A DNA stretch of 64,000 nt from CAWAHD01 sp963781785 (GCA_963781785.1 CAWAHD010000003.1:496001-560000), one strand, 5' to 3'; shown: positions 32,510-43,927, counted from the first letter of the stretch. A program made the numbers and translations. Notes: generated from the sequence alone by a model not told the origin.

Positions 32510-32737
32510 TTACTTCGCGCGTACAGGCCGCGCCGTCGTGCGCTCGGCTTCGGCGAACCAATCGCGGATCGAGAGTACAAAACCCGGCAGGACATCGCCG
32601 CCATCCAGAGTGTCGTCCCCGCGCAACAAGACCGACCGATTTCTTGTGGAGTACACGCGGACGGTACACTTCTCGGGGTTGACGTACCAGACCAGGCGAA
32701 CTCCCGCGCGAAAGTATTCATCGAGCTTGCGGGCCAT
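32510..32737 (-). pseudogene. Uma2-family nuclease, C-terminal fragment
   Basis: MARKLDEYFRAGVRLVWYVN..., RVYSTRNRSVLLRGDDTLDG, VLPGFVLSIRDWF is the last third of a Uma2 (PD-(D/E)XK-like) protein: the KxxEYFxxGVxLVW helix is characteristic. The N-terminal catalytic part is missing and the fragment begins right after the dioxygenase stop codon, so a deletion joined the two genes. Confidence 0.65.
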
Positions 32738-32746
32738 TTCCAGTCA

Positions 32747-33797
32747 TCAGTCAAGCTCCCACGGGATTGTGAATCGCATCCCGGGAACCATGACGCCGCC
32801 ACGCTCGCCGGCGACGACAGAGCCGTAGCGCTCGGCGAAAACCGGGGGGAGCGGCCGAGCGTTCTTGGGCGCCGAACCAGAGACGCAGCAAGTGGCGCTT
32901 ACGTTCCGGCTCGGGCCAATCCTCGAACGCGGTGCGGTCGTGCAACAGCGTGTGGTTATGCACGAGCTGAACGTCCCCCGGTTGCAATTCCATGCGAAAA
33001 TGCAAGGCGGGATCGTTGGCCAACTGATCGAAGAGATCCAGGGCTTCAATCTGTTCCGGCTCAAGCGGCGGTACTTCCGGAAATCGCCTCGCCGATTCAA
33101 TGTAACTGCGATGAAAGATGGTTGATAGCAAACCGGCATGCCAGTTAAACACCGGAATGCAAAAGTAGGGTTTTTGGCCGGCGGGAACCTCCCCGCGGCG
33201 GTCGGTCTCGATACGCTCGAACAACACTCGGGCCAGGTCAGGACGACGCTTCCGCATTTCGTTGAACATGGTCACGGAGCTGACCAGGCTCGACAGTCCT
33301 CCCGACCTGGCCGGATGCAGGCACAACAGTCCGACCACGTCGCAGGAATCGGTGTGGTAGTTTTGCCGTTCCCTGGTCTGGTAGATGCGAACGCTCGGGT
33401 CCTGGCTGGTTAGCCCCAGGTCCCTGACGTGACCGAGGAGGTGTCCCTGCGCGTTCTGCGAGCGCAGGTTCCCCCAGTGCAATCCGAGTCCCAGAAAGGC
33501 GATGGCCGAGAAACGCCGGCCCCATCGCTCGACCGGAAAACCGCGCAAGAGCACAAAGCCCCGGCCTTCCAGGACCTCGCGAATGATGCTCGACAACCGT
33601 TGTGTCAACGCGGGCAACGGGAAATCGCCGGAACGCACGGCCTGCCAGTCGATTCCCCGTGGCGCCAGCCGCGCAGTGGCGGATTCAATCTCGGCGAGCT
33701 CATCTGGCGACAAGTGCTCGATCCACTCGCCCCGGGCATCGATGTCGGGACCGTACCAGGCAGATGGGCCGCCCAGTGCAGGAGGGAGTTCAAACAT
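32747..33797 (-). CDS. TauD/TfdA-family Fe(II)/2-oxoglutarate dioxygenase
   Basis: About 349 residues. Landmarks: GFVLLRGFPVERWG, the metal motif NYHTDSCDVVGLLCL (HxD), QPGDVQLVHNHTLLHDRTAF (distal His) and KRHLLRLWF (2-oxoglutarate-binding Arg region). These enzymes hydroxylate small substrates such as taurine, carnitine precursors or amino-acid derivatives; the substrate is unknown. A one-base frameshift in a C6 run (about 32850) separates QERSAAP from the true tail PPVFAERYGSVVAGERGGVM ending at 32747; the unshifted frame ends at 32751. The start MFELPPALGG at 33797 agrees with the family. Cytosolic. Confidence 0.8.
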
Positions 33798-33819
33798 GGC
33801 AAATCATTTCCCGTTCGGT

Positions 33820-35829
33820 TCATCGGCTGTTCCGCTTGAACTGGAGCACACCGATATCGGTGGTTTCGCCCGGTCTCACCTTGACCGTGTTATCGCCGGC
33901 AAAGCCGCCGCCAATGCGGTTGCCCTCGCCGAGCACCGTGACCGAATAGTCCGCACCGGCCGGCACGTCAGCGACCCGGAACCGCCCGCGCTCGTCGGTC
34001 GAAACGACCGGCATCCCGAGACTATGATTCGCGTGGGAAATCAGAGTGGTCTGGATCAAGGTCCCCACGAGAGGGTCGCCGGAGGCATCTTCGACGCGGC
34101 CGACGATCGTTGCCAGGGGCGCCAGTGTGACGAGCACCGGTCCCTCCCTGTCATCTCCGGGTTTGATGAGAACGGCCTTGCCGAGTCTTGAGCCCGACTG
34201 CCGCAAGAGCAGGACCCGCACCTCATCGGGCTCGAGTTCCGGAGATCACGAAATCGGCTTGTGGGGTTCTCTCCGTCGGCGTGGTTTTGGGTATCTCTTC
34301 GGTCAGTTTCAACCCAGAAGCCGGCTTGCCCTCCGGGTCGACGACCCGGATGCGGACGGCCAACCCGGCGTCGAGCTCCAGGTCGAGATGTGTCACTTCG
34401 GTGCCTTCGGCCGGGTTGATCTCTTTCAGCGAGAGAAGATCTTTTCCGGCTTGTACGGGGTTCGCCCAGGTCTCGAAGTAGCCGCTCTGACTCCTTCCTT
34501 TGATTGTGTCGGCGCCATGGCCTCGACGGTACGGGCCTGCGGCATACCAAACACCGACGATCGCCCGCCCCGGAAGACCAATCAGGCGGTAGGTGCCGTC
34601 AGCCTTCGTCTGGGCCCGGCGCTCGTAAGCGACGCCCTCGACGGTGCCGTCCCGGTGGAATTCCGGGGTGGCCAGAGCGAACGGGTTGTCCCGGAACGGG
34701 TAGTATGCCAGGTAAGCACCTGTGACCGGCCGAGCGCTCGCCTTGTCTGTGACCTTGCCGGTGATCCAGATCCCCCGATGCAGATCGGCTGCCACCGAGA
34801 TCGGCCCGATTCCCGGTGGGCTCGGCACCGGGATCTGCGCGCGAAATACGGCTTGTCGACGTCCGGGAGAACCGTCAGGACGATGGGATCCTCCTCGCCA
34901 GCGCGGTCCGGGTGCACACCCTGGCTGGGAACCCCGCGCAGCCGGAATTGGCCGGCGTCGTCAGTGATGGTCATAACGGGCGCACGCACCACGCCGTCGG
35001 TGATGAGCACCACGTTGCAGAGCACCGTGGAGAGCGCAACCGGCTCTTGGGATTTCGCATCGTGGATGACCCCCTCGATCGACCGGCTGGGCTCGGCGCG
35101 GTAGGTGAAGTCACATCCGTAGATCGTCTCGGTCGCCCACTCCCGCAACGGCCCGAGGTGCGTGGGAAAACCGGGTGCCCGGAATGGCTCGATCGGACGG
35201 GTGACGACCGTGAACATCACGGTCGCGATCGACGGCCCCTCCAAGACCAAATGGACGACCGCCTCCGCGGGCAGGCCGTCCAATCGAAACCGGCCTGCTG
35301 CGCCGGTCGTCACGATTCGGGGGACGCCGCTCGGCTTCTTGAAGGGATGGCGGTGTTGTCCGGTCGCCACCCCCGACATTTGGCCGCCTCGAACTGCTTC
35401 GATCCAACCAGACAGGTTGCCCGTTCGAGCGGTTGCATACGAGACTAAACGGACCTCGGCGCCGGGGACCGGCTTCCCGGCCAGGTCAACGATCCGCCCG
35501 GTGATCGGCACCTCGCGGGCCGGGTTCTGGCGAGGGTCAACGCCGAAGGCGGGCTTGCCCTCCCCGTCGGCGACCCGGCCTCGGGCCGTGAGTGCCGCGG
35601 CGGTCGGCGCCGATGCGGAGCCCCTCTCGGCCGTCTGGGCCTTCCCCGGCTCGCCCGCCAGTACGCGCCCTTCGCCACCGGCGCCGATCAGTCCGGCGAG
35701 CAGCGGCCCGGCCAATCCAGCCAGTACGGTGGCGGCGATGGCTCGCGCGCCCTTCTGCGTCGAGACAGACCGTGTTGCATCCAGAAACCGCAATCCGAGT
35801 GCCCCGAATGTCAGCGATTGCCAGAACAT
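33820..35829 (-). pseudogene. Carboxypeptidase-regulatory-like domain protein, frameshifted
   Basis: One gene in three pieces. Piece 1 (35829 to about 34835) starts MFWQSLTFGALGLRFLD, has a hydrophobic stretch (AATVLAGLAGPLLAGLIGAG) and domains beginning VPITGRIVDLAGKPVPGAEV and SIEGVIHDAKSQEPVALSTV. Piece 2 (34828-34223) has GIWITGKVTDKASARPVTGA and VEGVAYERRAQTKADGTYRL. Piece 3 (34221-33820) ends TIVGRVEDASGDPLVGTLIQ, ATIVGR-type repeat. Each change of frame preserves homology, so the damage is two single-base indels near 34830 and 34225. Presumably an exported beta-sandwich repeat protein, anchored by the N-terminal helix, perhaps related to M56-type sensors. Confidence 0.65.
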
Positions 35830-35960
35830 TGCAGTGCCTCCGTGATGTGCTTCGCTTCTCGTCGATCGGCCGGCGCAGCTCATCCTGCTCGTTTAGCACA
35901 CACGCCTGTCATCGAACCCCATTTACAGGGTACATCTATTTCTGGGACCGAACCATCAAG

Positions 35961-35988
35961 ATGTCACAATCGCGTGCGAAATGGACAT
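35961..35988 (+). repeat. 28-bp inverted-ended repeat, copy c
   Basis: ATGTCACAATCGCGTGCGAA then ATGGACAT, with ATGTC/GACAT ends. Lies 77 bp upstream of the kinase start at 36065. Confidence 0.6.
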
Positions 35989-36064
35989 GTTCCACCAGTC
36001 CTTCGGCCTTCGTGCCTTATTCTTGATAGCGCTTCAGGGAGCGTCGATTGATCGGAGGCGAACC

Positions 36065-39000
36065 GTGGCAGACGCGTACTGTTGCCCGAACTGCGGCTTC
36101 GAACTGCCGCCAGGTACCCCTCAGGGCTCATGTCCTCGATGCCGGACGCTTGACGCTCCCAGCGGAATTCCGCTCACTCGGGACGACGATGTGACCTCGG
36201 CCGGGGCAAACCGTCCCGCCGGCGGCGACGCCACCGAACCGGCGCTGGTGGGTGCCGAGGCCGCCTGGGCCGGCGCCAGGGAGCCGGCACCGTCGGCGAC
36301 CGACGCCACCGTTGATCGACCGGGCGACCCCGACGCGCTGACCGCCGCCGGCGGCGACGACGGCACGCCGGCCTTGGCCCGCGGTGCCACCGTCCGCTAT
36401 TTCGGCGATTACGAGATCCGCACCGAGCTCGGACGCGGCGGTATGGGCGTCGTCTACGAGGCCCGCCAGGTCAGCCTTAACCGACCCGTCGCCCTCAAGA
36501 TGGTCAGGGCCGGACTGCTCGCCGACGGCGACGAGCTCCGCCGCTTCAAGAACGAGGCCGAGGCCGTTGCGCTTTTGGACCACCACGCGATCGTGCCCGT
36601 CTACGAGGTCGGCGAGTACGATGGCCAGCACTACTTCTCGATGAAGCTTGTACCCGGCGGCAGTCTCGTGCCGCGTTTGGACCGCTACCAGCACAACCCC
36701 AGGGCCGCGGCGCTTTTAGCCGCCGAGATCGCCGAGGCGGTGCAGCACGCACACATGCGCGGCATCCTCCATCGCGATTTGAAGCCGGCCAACATCCTGC
36801 TCGACGCCGAGGGCCATCCCCACATCACCGATTTCGGCCTGGCCAAGCGCGTCGAGGCCGACGCTGAGCTCACCGCCTCGGGCGCCATCCTCGGCACGCC
36901 GGCCTACATGGCCCCCGAGCAGGCGACCGGCCACCGCGGGTCGATCACCCTCGCCACCGATGTCTATGGCCTGGGAGCGGTGCTGTACGCGCTCTTGACC
37001 GGCAGGGGCCCGTTCGGGGGCAATAGCGCGATCGCGACCCTCGACGCCGTTCGCCACCACGCGCCCGAGCCGCCGACGCGGGTCAACGTGGAAGTCCCCC
37101 GAGACCTGGAGACGATCTGCCTCAAATGCCTGGAGAAGGACCCGCGGCGCCGCTATGCGACGGCCCAGGCGCTGGCCGACGACCTCCGCGCCTGGCTGGA
37201 AAGCCGGCCGATCGCGGCACGGCGGGTTGGTTCGGCCGAGCGCGCCTGGCTCTGGTGCCGGCGCAGGCCGGCCGTGGCCGCACTGTCGGCCGCCGTGCTG
37301 CTGGCCGTGGTGACCGGCACCGCCGCGACGATCGCCGTGCAGGCGACCGCCAACCGCGCCCTGGGGCGCAAGAATGCCGACTTGACCGAGGCACTGGGTC
37401 GCGAGGCGACGGCCAACATCGCGCTGGCGGCCGCCAACCGGCGAGTCGAAGAGCGGTACGGCCTGGCCGTCGACGCCATCAAGACCTTCCACACGGGCGT
37501 CAGCGAGGACTTCCTGCTCAAGGAAGAGCCGTTCAAAGACCTGCGCGACCGGCTGCTGAAATCGGCGGCCGACTTCTACGGTAAGCTCGGCGCATCACTT
37601 GGCAAAGAGTCGGACGCTGCCTCGCGACGGGCACTCTATCAGGCAAACTTCGAGCTGGCCGATCTGACCGGAATGGTCGGCCGCGACGAGGACGCACTTG
37701 AGGCGCATCAGACGGTCCTGGCAGCACGTCGGGCGCTTGCGGCGGAGCCCGGTGCCGAGGTCGGAACGCGCACCGATCGGGGTCGCAGCCACACCCGGGT
37801 TGCGGCGCTACTGGAACAGGCCGGCAAGACGACCGAGGCACTGGCAGCGTACCGCGAGGCCGAGGCACTGCTGACCGGGCTGGCGTCGCAGTCGCCCGAG
37901 GCCCGGGCCGCGCTGGCGGACTGCCAGTCGCACCTGGGCTGGCTCCTGTCCAGGACGGGGAAAAACGCCGAGGCGCTGGCGGCTTACCGGCTGGCGCTGG
38001 CCGATCAGGAGGCCCTGGCCGCCGCCCCCGCCGCAACCAACAACTCCCGCCGCGACCTGGCGGCGACAATCGACCGGATCGGCTTGCTACTTGGGCACAC
38101 GGGCAAGCCGGCGGAGGCCGAGGCGGAATTACGCCGGGCGCTCTTGATCAGACAAAAGCTGGCCGCCGACAACCCGGCCGTCGCCGATTTCCACTCCCGC
38201 CTGGCCGAGAGCCACTATAACCTCGGCACCTTGCTCTCGGACACGGGCCGGCCGGAGGCGGGTGAGGCTGAGTACCGGCGGGCGCTCTTGATCCAGCAGG
38301 AGCTGGCCGCGAAGAACTCCGCCGTCACCGAATTCCGCGCCCGCGTGGCAGACAGCCACAACAACCTGGCCTTCCGGCTGTTTCGCAGGGGCAAGCCGGC
38401 TTTGGCGGAGGCCGAGCTGCGCCAGGCCGTGGCGATCCGACGGAAGCTGGGCGAAGACCACCCCACAGTGGCCGAGTTCCGCAACCGCCTGGCGGTCTGC
38501 CACAACAACCTCGGCAACGTTCTTTGGGCGACCAACCGGCCGGCGGAGGCCCAGGCCGAGTATCGCCGCGCGCTTTTGATCCAGCAGGAGCTGGTGGAGC
38601 AGAATCCCGCCGTCACCGATTTCCGCAACCGCCTCGCAGGCAGCCACAACAACCTCGCGAACCTGCTCACCACAACGGGCCAGCGCCCGACTCGGAGGCC
38701 GAGTATCGCAAGGCGATTTCACTCTTCCGGGTGCTGGCCGACGAGAATCCCGTCATGACCGGATTCCGCAGCAGCCTGGCGCTGAGCCACAACAACCTCG
38801 GCCTCCTCCTCTCCGAGATTGGACGGCCGGAGGCGGCGGCGGCCCAGTATCGCCAGGCGCAGGCAATCTTGCGTGAGCTGGCCGACAAGAATCCCGCCAT
38901 CACCGAATTCCGCTCGCGCCTGGCGGCCAGCCACGACAATCTGGCTGGCCTGCTCTCCATCGCCGGCCAGCTTGGCGACGCCGAGGCCGAGTTCCACCGG

Positions 39001-39735
39001 GCGCTCTTGATCGAGCAGGAGCTCGCTGACAAGAACCCTGCCGACCTTCAGTTCCGCTACCGCCTGGTGGTCAGCCACAACGGCCTTGGCGACCTGCTGA
39101 GACAGTTGGGCCGAACGGCGGAAGCGGAGGCCGAAGTGCGCAGCGCCGTAACAATCGGTCGGGAGCTGGTCGCCACCAATCCTCAGATCGATGATTACCG
39201 CGAGAGCCTGGCTGGCAGTTACACCGGGCTCGCCGACACGGTCCGCGCCCTTGGTCGGCCGGACGAGGCCCGCGACGCGTATGATCGCGCGGTTTCCATC
39301 CGCGAGGCGATGGTGGCGGAGGCGCCCAAGTCACCGCGTTATCGGAGCCGGCTGGCCGGGAGCCTCCGCCGCCGCGGACTGCTCCGCCGCGCCTCGGGCG
39401 ACCTGGCCGGCGCCGCTGCCGACACCCGCCGGGCACTCGCTGTCTGCGACGGGCTATCCTCGCGGGCCGGCGAGGACTGGTTCGAGGCCGCCTGCTGTCA
39501 CGCCGTGCTGGCTGGACTGGCAGGGCGCGACGGCTCGGGCGTTTCAGCAGACGAAGCCGTGACCGAGGCCGACCGGGCGATGGACCTGCTCCGCAAGGCA
39601 GTCGACACGGACTTCCGCAACGTCGTCGGTTTCCGAACCGAAACCGCCCTCGACCCGCTGCGCGACCGGGACGACTTCCGGCTGCTGATCATGGACGTGG
39701 CGTTCCCGGCCGCCCCGTTTGCGCGCGGCCGCTGA
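36065..39735 (+). CDS. Ser/Thr protein kinase with zinc ribbon and TPR repeats (one frameshift)
   Basis: About 1220 residues. Order: N-terminal zinc ribbon (CCPNCGFELPPG...CPRC, residues 6-26); Pro/Ala-rich linker; kinase domain about 113-380 with LGRGGMGVVYEARQ, VALKMV, HRDLKPANILL, DFGLAKR, GTPAYMAPEQA; one transmembrane helix (VAALSAAVLLAVVTGTAATI); then at least ten tetratricopeptide-like repeats of the type NNLGxLLxxxGRPxEAEAEYRRALLI. The reading frame breaks at about 38686 (TGQRP) and continues one base over from DSEAEYRKAISLF to the stop at 39735; unshifted it ends at 38758. A membrane sensor kinase with an extracytoplasmic TPR scaffold. GTG 36065 start. Confidence 0.85.
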
Positions 39736-39901
39736 GCACAGAAACTCAGCTCCGGCCTGACAATCCGGGGAGGGGGGACCGGTAGGCCCGCATGAGGACA
39801 AAGAGTAGACTGGCTTCCTTCAGGGTTACCAACCGAGCCGTGGAGAGCACTCCCATGAGATCGACTGTCTTCTTCGGGACCTGCTCTCCAAAGGGCCTGC
39901 G

Positions 39902-40675
39902 ATGAGAATACCACGCATTCGCGGCGTCATCGATCGCCGGATTCTGGTCAACTATCATGTTGATCCGGACGTCCTGGCACGTCTTCTGCCGGCCCCTTTC
40001 CGGCCCAAGGTCATTCACGGTGCCGGCATGGCTGGGATTTGCCTGATCCGCCTCAAAAAGGTCAGGCCTGCTCTGTTCCCATCGTGGGCCGGAATCTCGT
40101 CCGAGAATGCCGCTCATCGAACGGCTGTCGAGTGGGACGACCATGGCGCGGTTCGTGAGGGTGTCTATGTTCGCCGGCGCGACACCGGGTCCTGGCTCAA
40201 CGCGTGGGCTGGCGGACGAGTGTTCCCGGGCATCCACTCCCATGCCCGGTTCACCGTCACGGAGACGGCGGATCGCCTCGAGGTCGCGCTGCGCAGTGAC
40301 GACGGTGATACGAGCATGTCAGTGCGCTGTCACCGCACCGACCGGCTGCCGGCGTCCTCGGTGTTCAGTTCGGTGGACGAAGCCTCCGCGTTCTTCCAGG
40401 CTGGTTCCCTGGGATACTCGGCGACATGCGATCCGTTGCGCTACCATGGCCTGGAGCTGCGGTGTCTCAACTGGCACGTCGAGCCTCTCGAAGTCGAGGA
40501 GGCACGGTCCAGCTTCTTCGAGGATGAGTCGCTGTTTCCGAGAGGCTCCATCGAGTTGGACTGCGCCTTGCTGATGCGCGGCATCGAGCACGAGTGGCAC
40601 GGCACGGAAGACCTGTGTTGTGCCCGAAGCGACTTGATTGGCTTGGCTTCGCAACGTAGCGGCTCAACACCTTGA
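39902..40675 (+). CDS. DUF2071 family protein
   Basis: 257 residues. The start GVIDRRILVNYHVDPDVLAR, LLPAPFRP, and VYVRRRDTGSWLNAWAGGRV, FPGIHSHARFTV fit DUF2071, an acetoacetate-decarboxylase-like fold family of unknown function (YqjF). It is predicted to be a cytosolic beta-barrel. The ATG at 39902 is not preceded by an obvious purine-rich site. The next gene's start lies 116 bp downstream on the same strand; a longer reading of that gene overlaps this one. Intact. Confidence 0.8.
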   Translation: MRIPRIRGVIDRRILVNYHVDPDVLARLLPAPFRPKVIHGAGMAGICLIRLKKVRPALFPSWAGISSENAAHRTAVEWDDHGAVREGVYVRRRDTGSWLNAWAGGRVFPGIHSHARFTVTETADRLEVALRSDDGDTSMSVRCHRTDRLPASSVFSSVDEASAFFQAGSLGYSATCDPLRYHGLELRCLNWHVEPLEVEEARSSFFEDESLFPRGSIELDCALLMRGIEHEWHGTEDLCCARSDLIGLASQRSGSTP

Positions 40676-40790
40676 GGTCCCTGCTAAATTGACGGACGTA
40701 GCCCTGGCGGTTACCCTCCAGGGAGGAAGTCTGCGCTGCGACTTGGCGGTGGTGCTTCGCAGTCAAAGCCGTGGGCCGGAGGTGGCATCC

Positions 40791-42233
40791 GTGAGCGCAA
40801 CGACACGTATCGGGAACGCGCGCCGGACCTGCGAGGGCGCAACTCGGCGCGAAGCACTCAAAGCCGGGGTTCTCTCACTTCTCGGCGGATTGTACTCGCC
40901 GCGGTCGCTTCTGGCCCTTGAGGGCGCACCGCTCCGTTATCGACGGCCCGTCCGGGCCAAGAGCGTGGTGCTCATCTACCTGCAAGGGGGTCCGCCGACC
41001 CAGGACATGTTCGACCTGAAGCCCGGCGCGCCCGAGGGCATCCGCAGCGAGTTCAAGCCCATTGCGACGACCGCGCCGGGCATCGAGGTATGCGAGCTGC
41101 TTCCCTTGACGGCCCAGTGGATGCACAAGACAGCGGTTGTTCGCAGCGTGTACCACAATGGAGGCTGCCACAAGAACCTGCCGATGTACACGGGCTTTGA
41201 TGTTAATCTGCCTGACGAGGAATTCCGCGACACCGACCCACCGAGCATGGGCTCGGTCTGTGCGTACCTGGAGCGCGACCACCCGCGGGCGCTGCCGCCG
41301 TATGTGTATCTTCCCTGTTCGCTCGGGTGGGGCGAAGCGCGCAAGAAGGCGGGGCCCCACGGTGGGTTCCTGGGCCGGAAGTACGACCCGTTCTGCACCG
41401 AGTGCACGGCATTTGTCGACCAGCCGCCGGATGATATCTGGAAGCCTCAGGTCGTGCGGGGCGAGCCACATCTGGGGAATACGGGACTGCCCGCCGCGGT
41501 CACCCCCGATCGGTTACAGGATCGTCGGCGATTGGTCGATCAGGTCGACCAGCCGTTCGTCCGGCTCGTCGGCGACGACGGTCTGGGTGATTACCCCAAG
41601 CATCAGCGCCTGGCGTTCGACATGCTGACCTCGGCGCGGGTGCGGGAGGCATTTGACCTGAGCCGCGAAGATCCTCGTCTGCGCGATCGCTACGGGCGCA
41701 CCCTCTTCGGGTCGGCGACGCTGCTGGCCCGGCGGCTCGTCGAGCGGGGGGTGCCCTTTGTCAACGTCAGTTGGGACAATTACTCGAAGCGGTTCGAGGT
41801 AAGCAAGGCCGCCTGGGACACCCACGAACGCAATTTCCCGATGCTGCGCGAGACGCTGCTGCCGAACTTCGACCAGACGTATTCGGCGTTCCTCGCCGAC
41901 CTGGACGCGCGCGGGCTGCTGGATCAGACGCTCGTCGTGACGATGGGTGAAATGGGCCGCACGCCCAAGGTCAACGCCAAAGGAGGGCGCGACCACTGGA
42001 CGTACTGCTACTCGGTGCTGCTCGCCGGCGCCGGGATCAAGGGCGGCATCGCATTCGGCGCGTCCGACCAGCACGCGGCGTACATCAAAGACAACCCGGT
42101 CCACATCCGCGACATCTGTGCCACCATCTACCAACTCCTGGGCATCGACCCTGAGATGCCGGTCATCGATCGGAGCGGCCGGCCCATTGCGATCGCACAC
42201 GGCGGGCATGCCGTCAGCGGGATTCTGGTCTGA
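40791..42233 (+). CDS. DUF1501 (sulfatase-fold) exported protein
   Basis: 480 residues from GTG 40791. A twin-arginine-like signal (TRREALKAGVLSLLGGLYS) precedes the DUF1501 body, an alkaline-phosphatase/sulfatase-like fold: VVLIYLQGGPPTQDMFDLKP, VRSVYHNGGCHKNLPMYTGF, VSWDNYSKR, TLVVTMGEMGRTPKVNAKGG then RDHW, and a C-terminal DICATIYQLLGIDPEMP. DUF1501 genes are greatly expanded in planctomycetes, often beside DUF1549/DUF1553 cytochrome proteins; no such partner is present here. Probably periplasmic. A longer in-frame start at 40638 lacks signal-peptide character. Confidence 0.85.
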   Translation: MSATTRIGNARRTCEGATRREALKAGVLSLLGGLYSPRSLLALEGAPLRYRRPVRAKSVVLIYLQGGPPTQDMFDLKPGAPEGIRSEFKPIATTAPGIEVCELLPLTAQWMHKTAVVRSVYHNGGCHKNLPMYTGFDVNLPDEEFRDTDPPSMGSVCAYLERDHPRALPPYVYLPCSLGWGEARKKAGPHGGFLGRKYDPFCTECTAFVDQPPDDIWKPQVVRGEPHLGNTGLPAAVTPDRLQDRRRLVDQVDQPFVRLVGDDGLGDYPKHQRLAFDMLTSARVREAFDLSREDPRLRDRYGRTLFGSATLLARRLVERGVPFVNVSWDNYSKRFEVSKAAWDTHERNFPMLRETLLPNFDQTYSAFLADLDARGLLDQTLVVTMGEMGRTPKVNAKGGRDHWTYCYSVLLAGAGIKGGIAFGASDQHAAYIKDNPVHIRDICATIYQLLGIDPEMPVIDRSGRPIAIAHGGHAVSGILV

Positions 42234-42337
42234 GCGACTCAGGGCAGGCATCGTCTAAGGACCTGGATCATGGCGGTGTTGACACCAGCCTGATATGTCC
42301 TAGGCTGAGATCGGACCAGTGGGGAAAGGGACATTGT

Positions 42338-43048
42338 ATGAAAAAGGGCGCAGGAAGGCGGCGCCGGCACGCTGTGCTGAGCGGCGCGTGGTCTTTGGAA
42401 GACCGAGTACTCATGGCGACGATTGGTCGAGCCACCCTTACGCCGCCGGCCGAGCAAGGCGCGAGCGTCTCGCCGATCAGCCGCGTCATGGTCCACGTCG
42501 TCCCGACGCAAGCCCAGAGGGCGGCGCAGTTCGTGAGCCATCCCGCTGGTCATTCACTTGACTCCGCCGTCGCCCCAACGGCGCAGCGGTGGTCCTGGCT
42601 GGCCAACACGTTCTGGTACGTCCCGGCCACGAATCTGGCCGCGGTGCTGTACAACAGCTCGACAGGCAGTTTGACGCCGGTCAAAGATCAGACTGTGTAT
42701 CATATCACAGGCCACGGCGCCGGCTATTTCTGGGGAAATGCGGTCACTCAGCTTGGTTCCTCTTCGGCATCGGATTCAACCATGGTCGGCTCGGTCACGC
42801 CCGAAGGCCAGGTTATCCTGACGTTCACAAAGACGAACACCAATTCGAGCCCGTCGATCACCGAGGGTTTCGGCAAGATGCAGCGAAAGTTCGGCCAGTG
42901 GACCATGGAAAACCAGATGTTCACATCGCCCAACGAAGTGCTTCAGATCGGCCACTGGGCGTACATGTTACGAACGCGTCCGGGGATGTCGAGCTGGAAC
43001 CGTCTTCCCTCTGCCGGGATATCCGTGCCAGCGTTTTTGAGCCAGTGA
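42338..43048 (+). CDS. Hypothetical exported protein with planctomycete LEPR-type N-terminus
   Basis: 236 residues: a basic start (MKKGAGRRRRHAVLSG) followed by WSLEDRVLMATI, resembling the LEPRxLL motif that opens many secreted planctomycete proteins. The remainder, from about 80 on, is beta-rich and polar (WLANTFWYVPATNLAAVLYN, VYHITGHGAGYFWGNAVTQL, QVILTFTKTNTNSSP, GQWTMENQMFTSPNEVLQIG), without recognised domains. The stop at 43048 faces the methyltransferase gene's end at 43073. GGGAAAGGG precedes the ATG. Probably secreted; function unknown. Confidence 0.65.
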   Translation: MKKGAGRRRRHAVLSGAWSLEDRVLMATIGRATLTPPAEQGASVSPISRVMVHVVPTQAQRAAQFVSHPAGHSLDSAVAPTAQRWSWLANTFWYVPATNLAAVLYNSSTGSLTPVKDQTVYHITGHGAGYFWGNAVTQLGSSSASDSTMVGSVTPEGQVILTFTKTNTNSSPSITEGFGKMQRKFGQWTMENQMFTSPNEVLQIGHWAYMLRTRPGMSSWNRLPSAGISVPAFLSQ

Positions 43049-43072
43049 ACGGGATGTGGGTCGATGCGGTGG

Positions 43073-43927
43073 TCACCCACGCGCCAGCAAGCAGGCGCCC
43101 CCCCAGGGACGCGATCCTTGTGCTCCCGTCGACTCAGGCAGCTTCGCCAGGAGCCGCATCCAGAACGAGAGTCGTTTCAGGTGCGCGGCCGTCTTCAGCA
43201 AGGTTTGCACCTCGATCGGTTTCCATCCGTGGGGCACGAAGAACAACGGGCCCTCCTTGGGACCAAATTTCAATGTTGCGCCCGATTGATCGAGCTTCGG
43301 TTGCAAATGACGCTGAAGAATCCGGAGCAGCCCGGGCGATGCCAGGTCGATGGCCCAGCGCTGGAAGCTGCTGGGCATATGGAGATCCTGCGCGAGCGCG
43401 CCAACCTCATCCGCCGACAGATAGATCAGTAATCCCTCCGTGAGGATCAGCACCTTGCTTGCCTTGCGCCCAAGCTGGTCGAACAGCTCGCGACGAGCGG
43501 GCACCTTGGACAGGTCGAGGGCGACTCGCTCGAGGGCACACCGAGGAGCTTCCGTTCTCAGGACGTCTTCCTTGTAGGAGAGAAGCTCGGGAAGATCGAT
43601 TTCGATCCATTTGAGGGCGGCGGGCAGGTCCATCCGGTAAGGTCTGGCGTCAAGGCCGGCGGCAAGGTTGATGACCATGTCGACACCCTGCGCCACTTGC
43701 TGGCTGATACAATGGTCGAACACGTAGGTCCGGGCGACCCAGGCCCACGTCTGGCGCTGGCTAAAGGGCATGGCCGCATCGATCTCTTGCCCGCGGCTCC
43801 CCGCGAGCCGCCGCGCAAACCGATCGTGAAAAACCGCGTCGGGCCGGTCGCTCTCTCTGGCTCGATACATGGCCGCCCAGAGCGCCGTGTCGGAGATGTT
43901 CCTGATCAGCGGGTCTGCGTCATTCAC
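43073..43927 (-). CDS. SAM-dependent methyltransferase (leucine-carboxyl-methyltransferase-like)
   Basis: 285 residues from GTG 43927 (VNDADPLIRNISDTALWAA). The motif VDMVINLAAGLDARPYRMDL (SAM-binding loop), KWIEIDLPELLSYKEDVL (acidic ribose-binding residue) and KVLILTEGLLIYLSADEV are those of the TIGR00027/LCMT-type family, often O-methyltransferases for small molecules or polyketides. The longer reading from 44068 adds a Ser/Arg-rich, unlikely N-terminus. No secretion signal. Neighbours give no pathway. Confidence 0.8.
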   Translation of the reverse strand: MNDADPLIRNISDTALWAAMYRARESDRPDAVFHDRFARRLAGSRGQEIDAAMPFSQRQTWAWVARTYVFDHCISQQVAQGVDMVINLAAGLDARPYRMDLPAALKWIEIDLPELLSYKEDVLRTEAPRCALERVALDLSKVPARRELFDQLGRKASKVLILTEGLLIYLSADEVGALAQDLHMPSSFQRWAIDLASPGLLRILQRHLQPKLDQSGATLKFGPKEGPLFFVPHGWKPIEVQTLLKTAAHLKRLSFWMRLLAKLPESTGAQGSRPWGGACLLARG

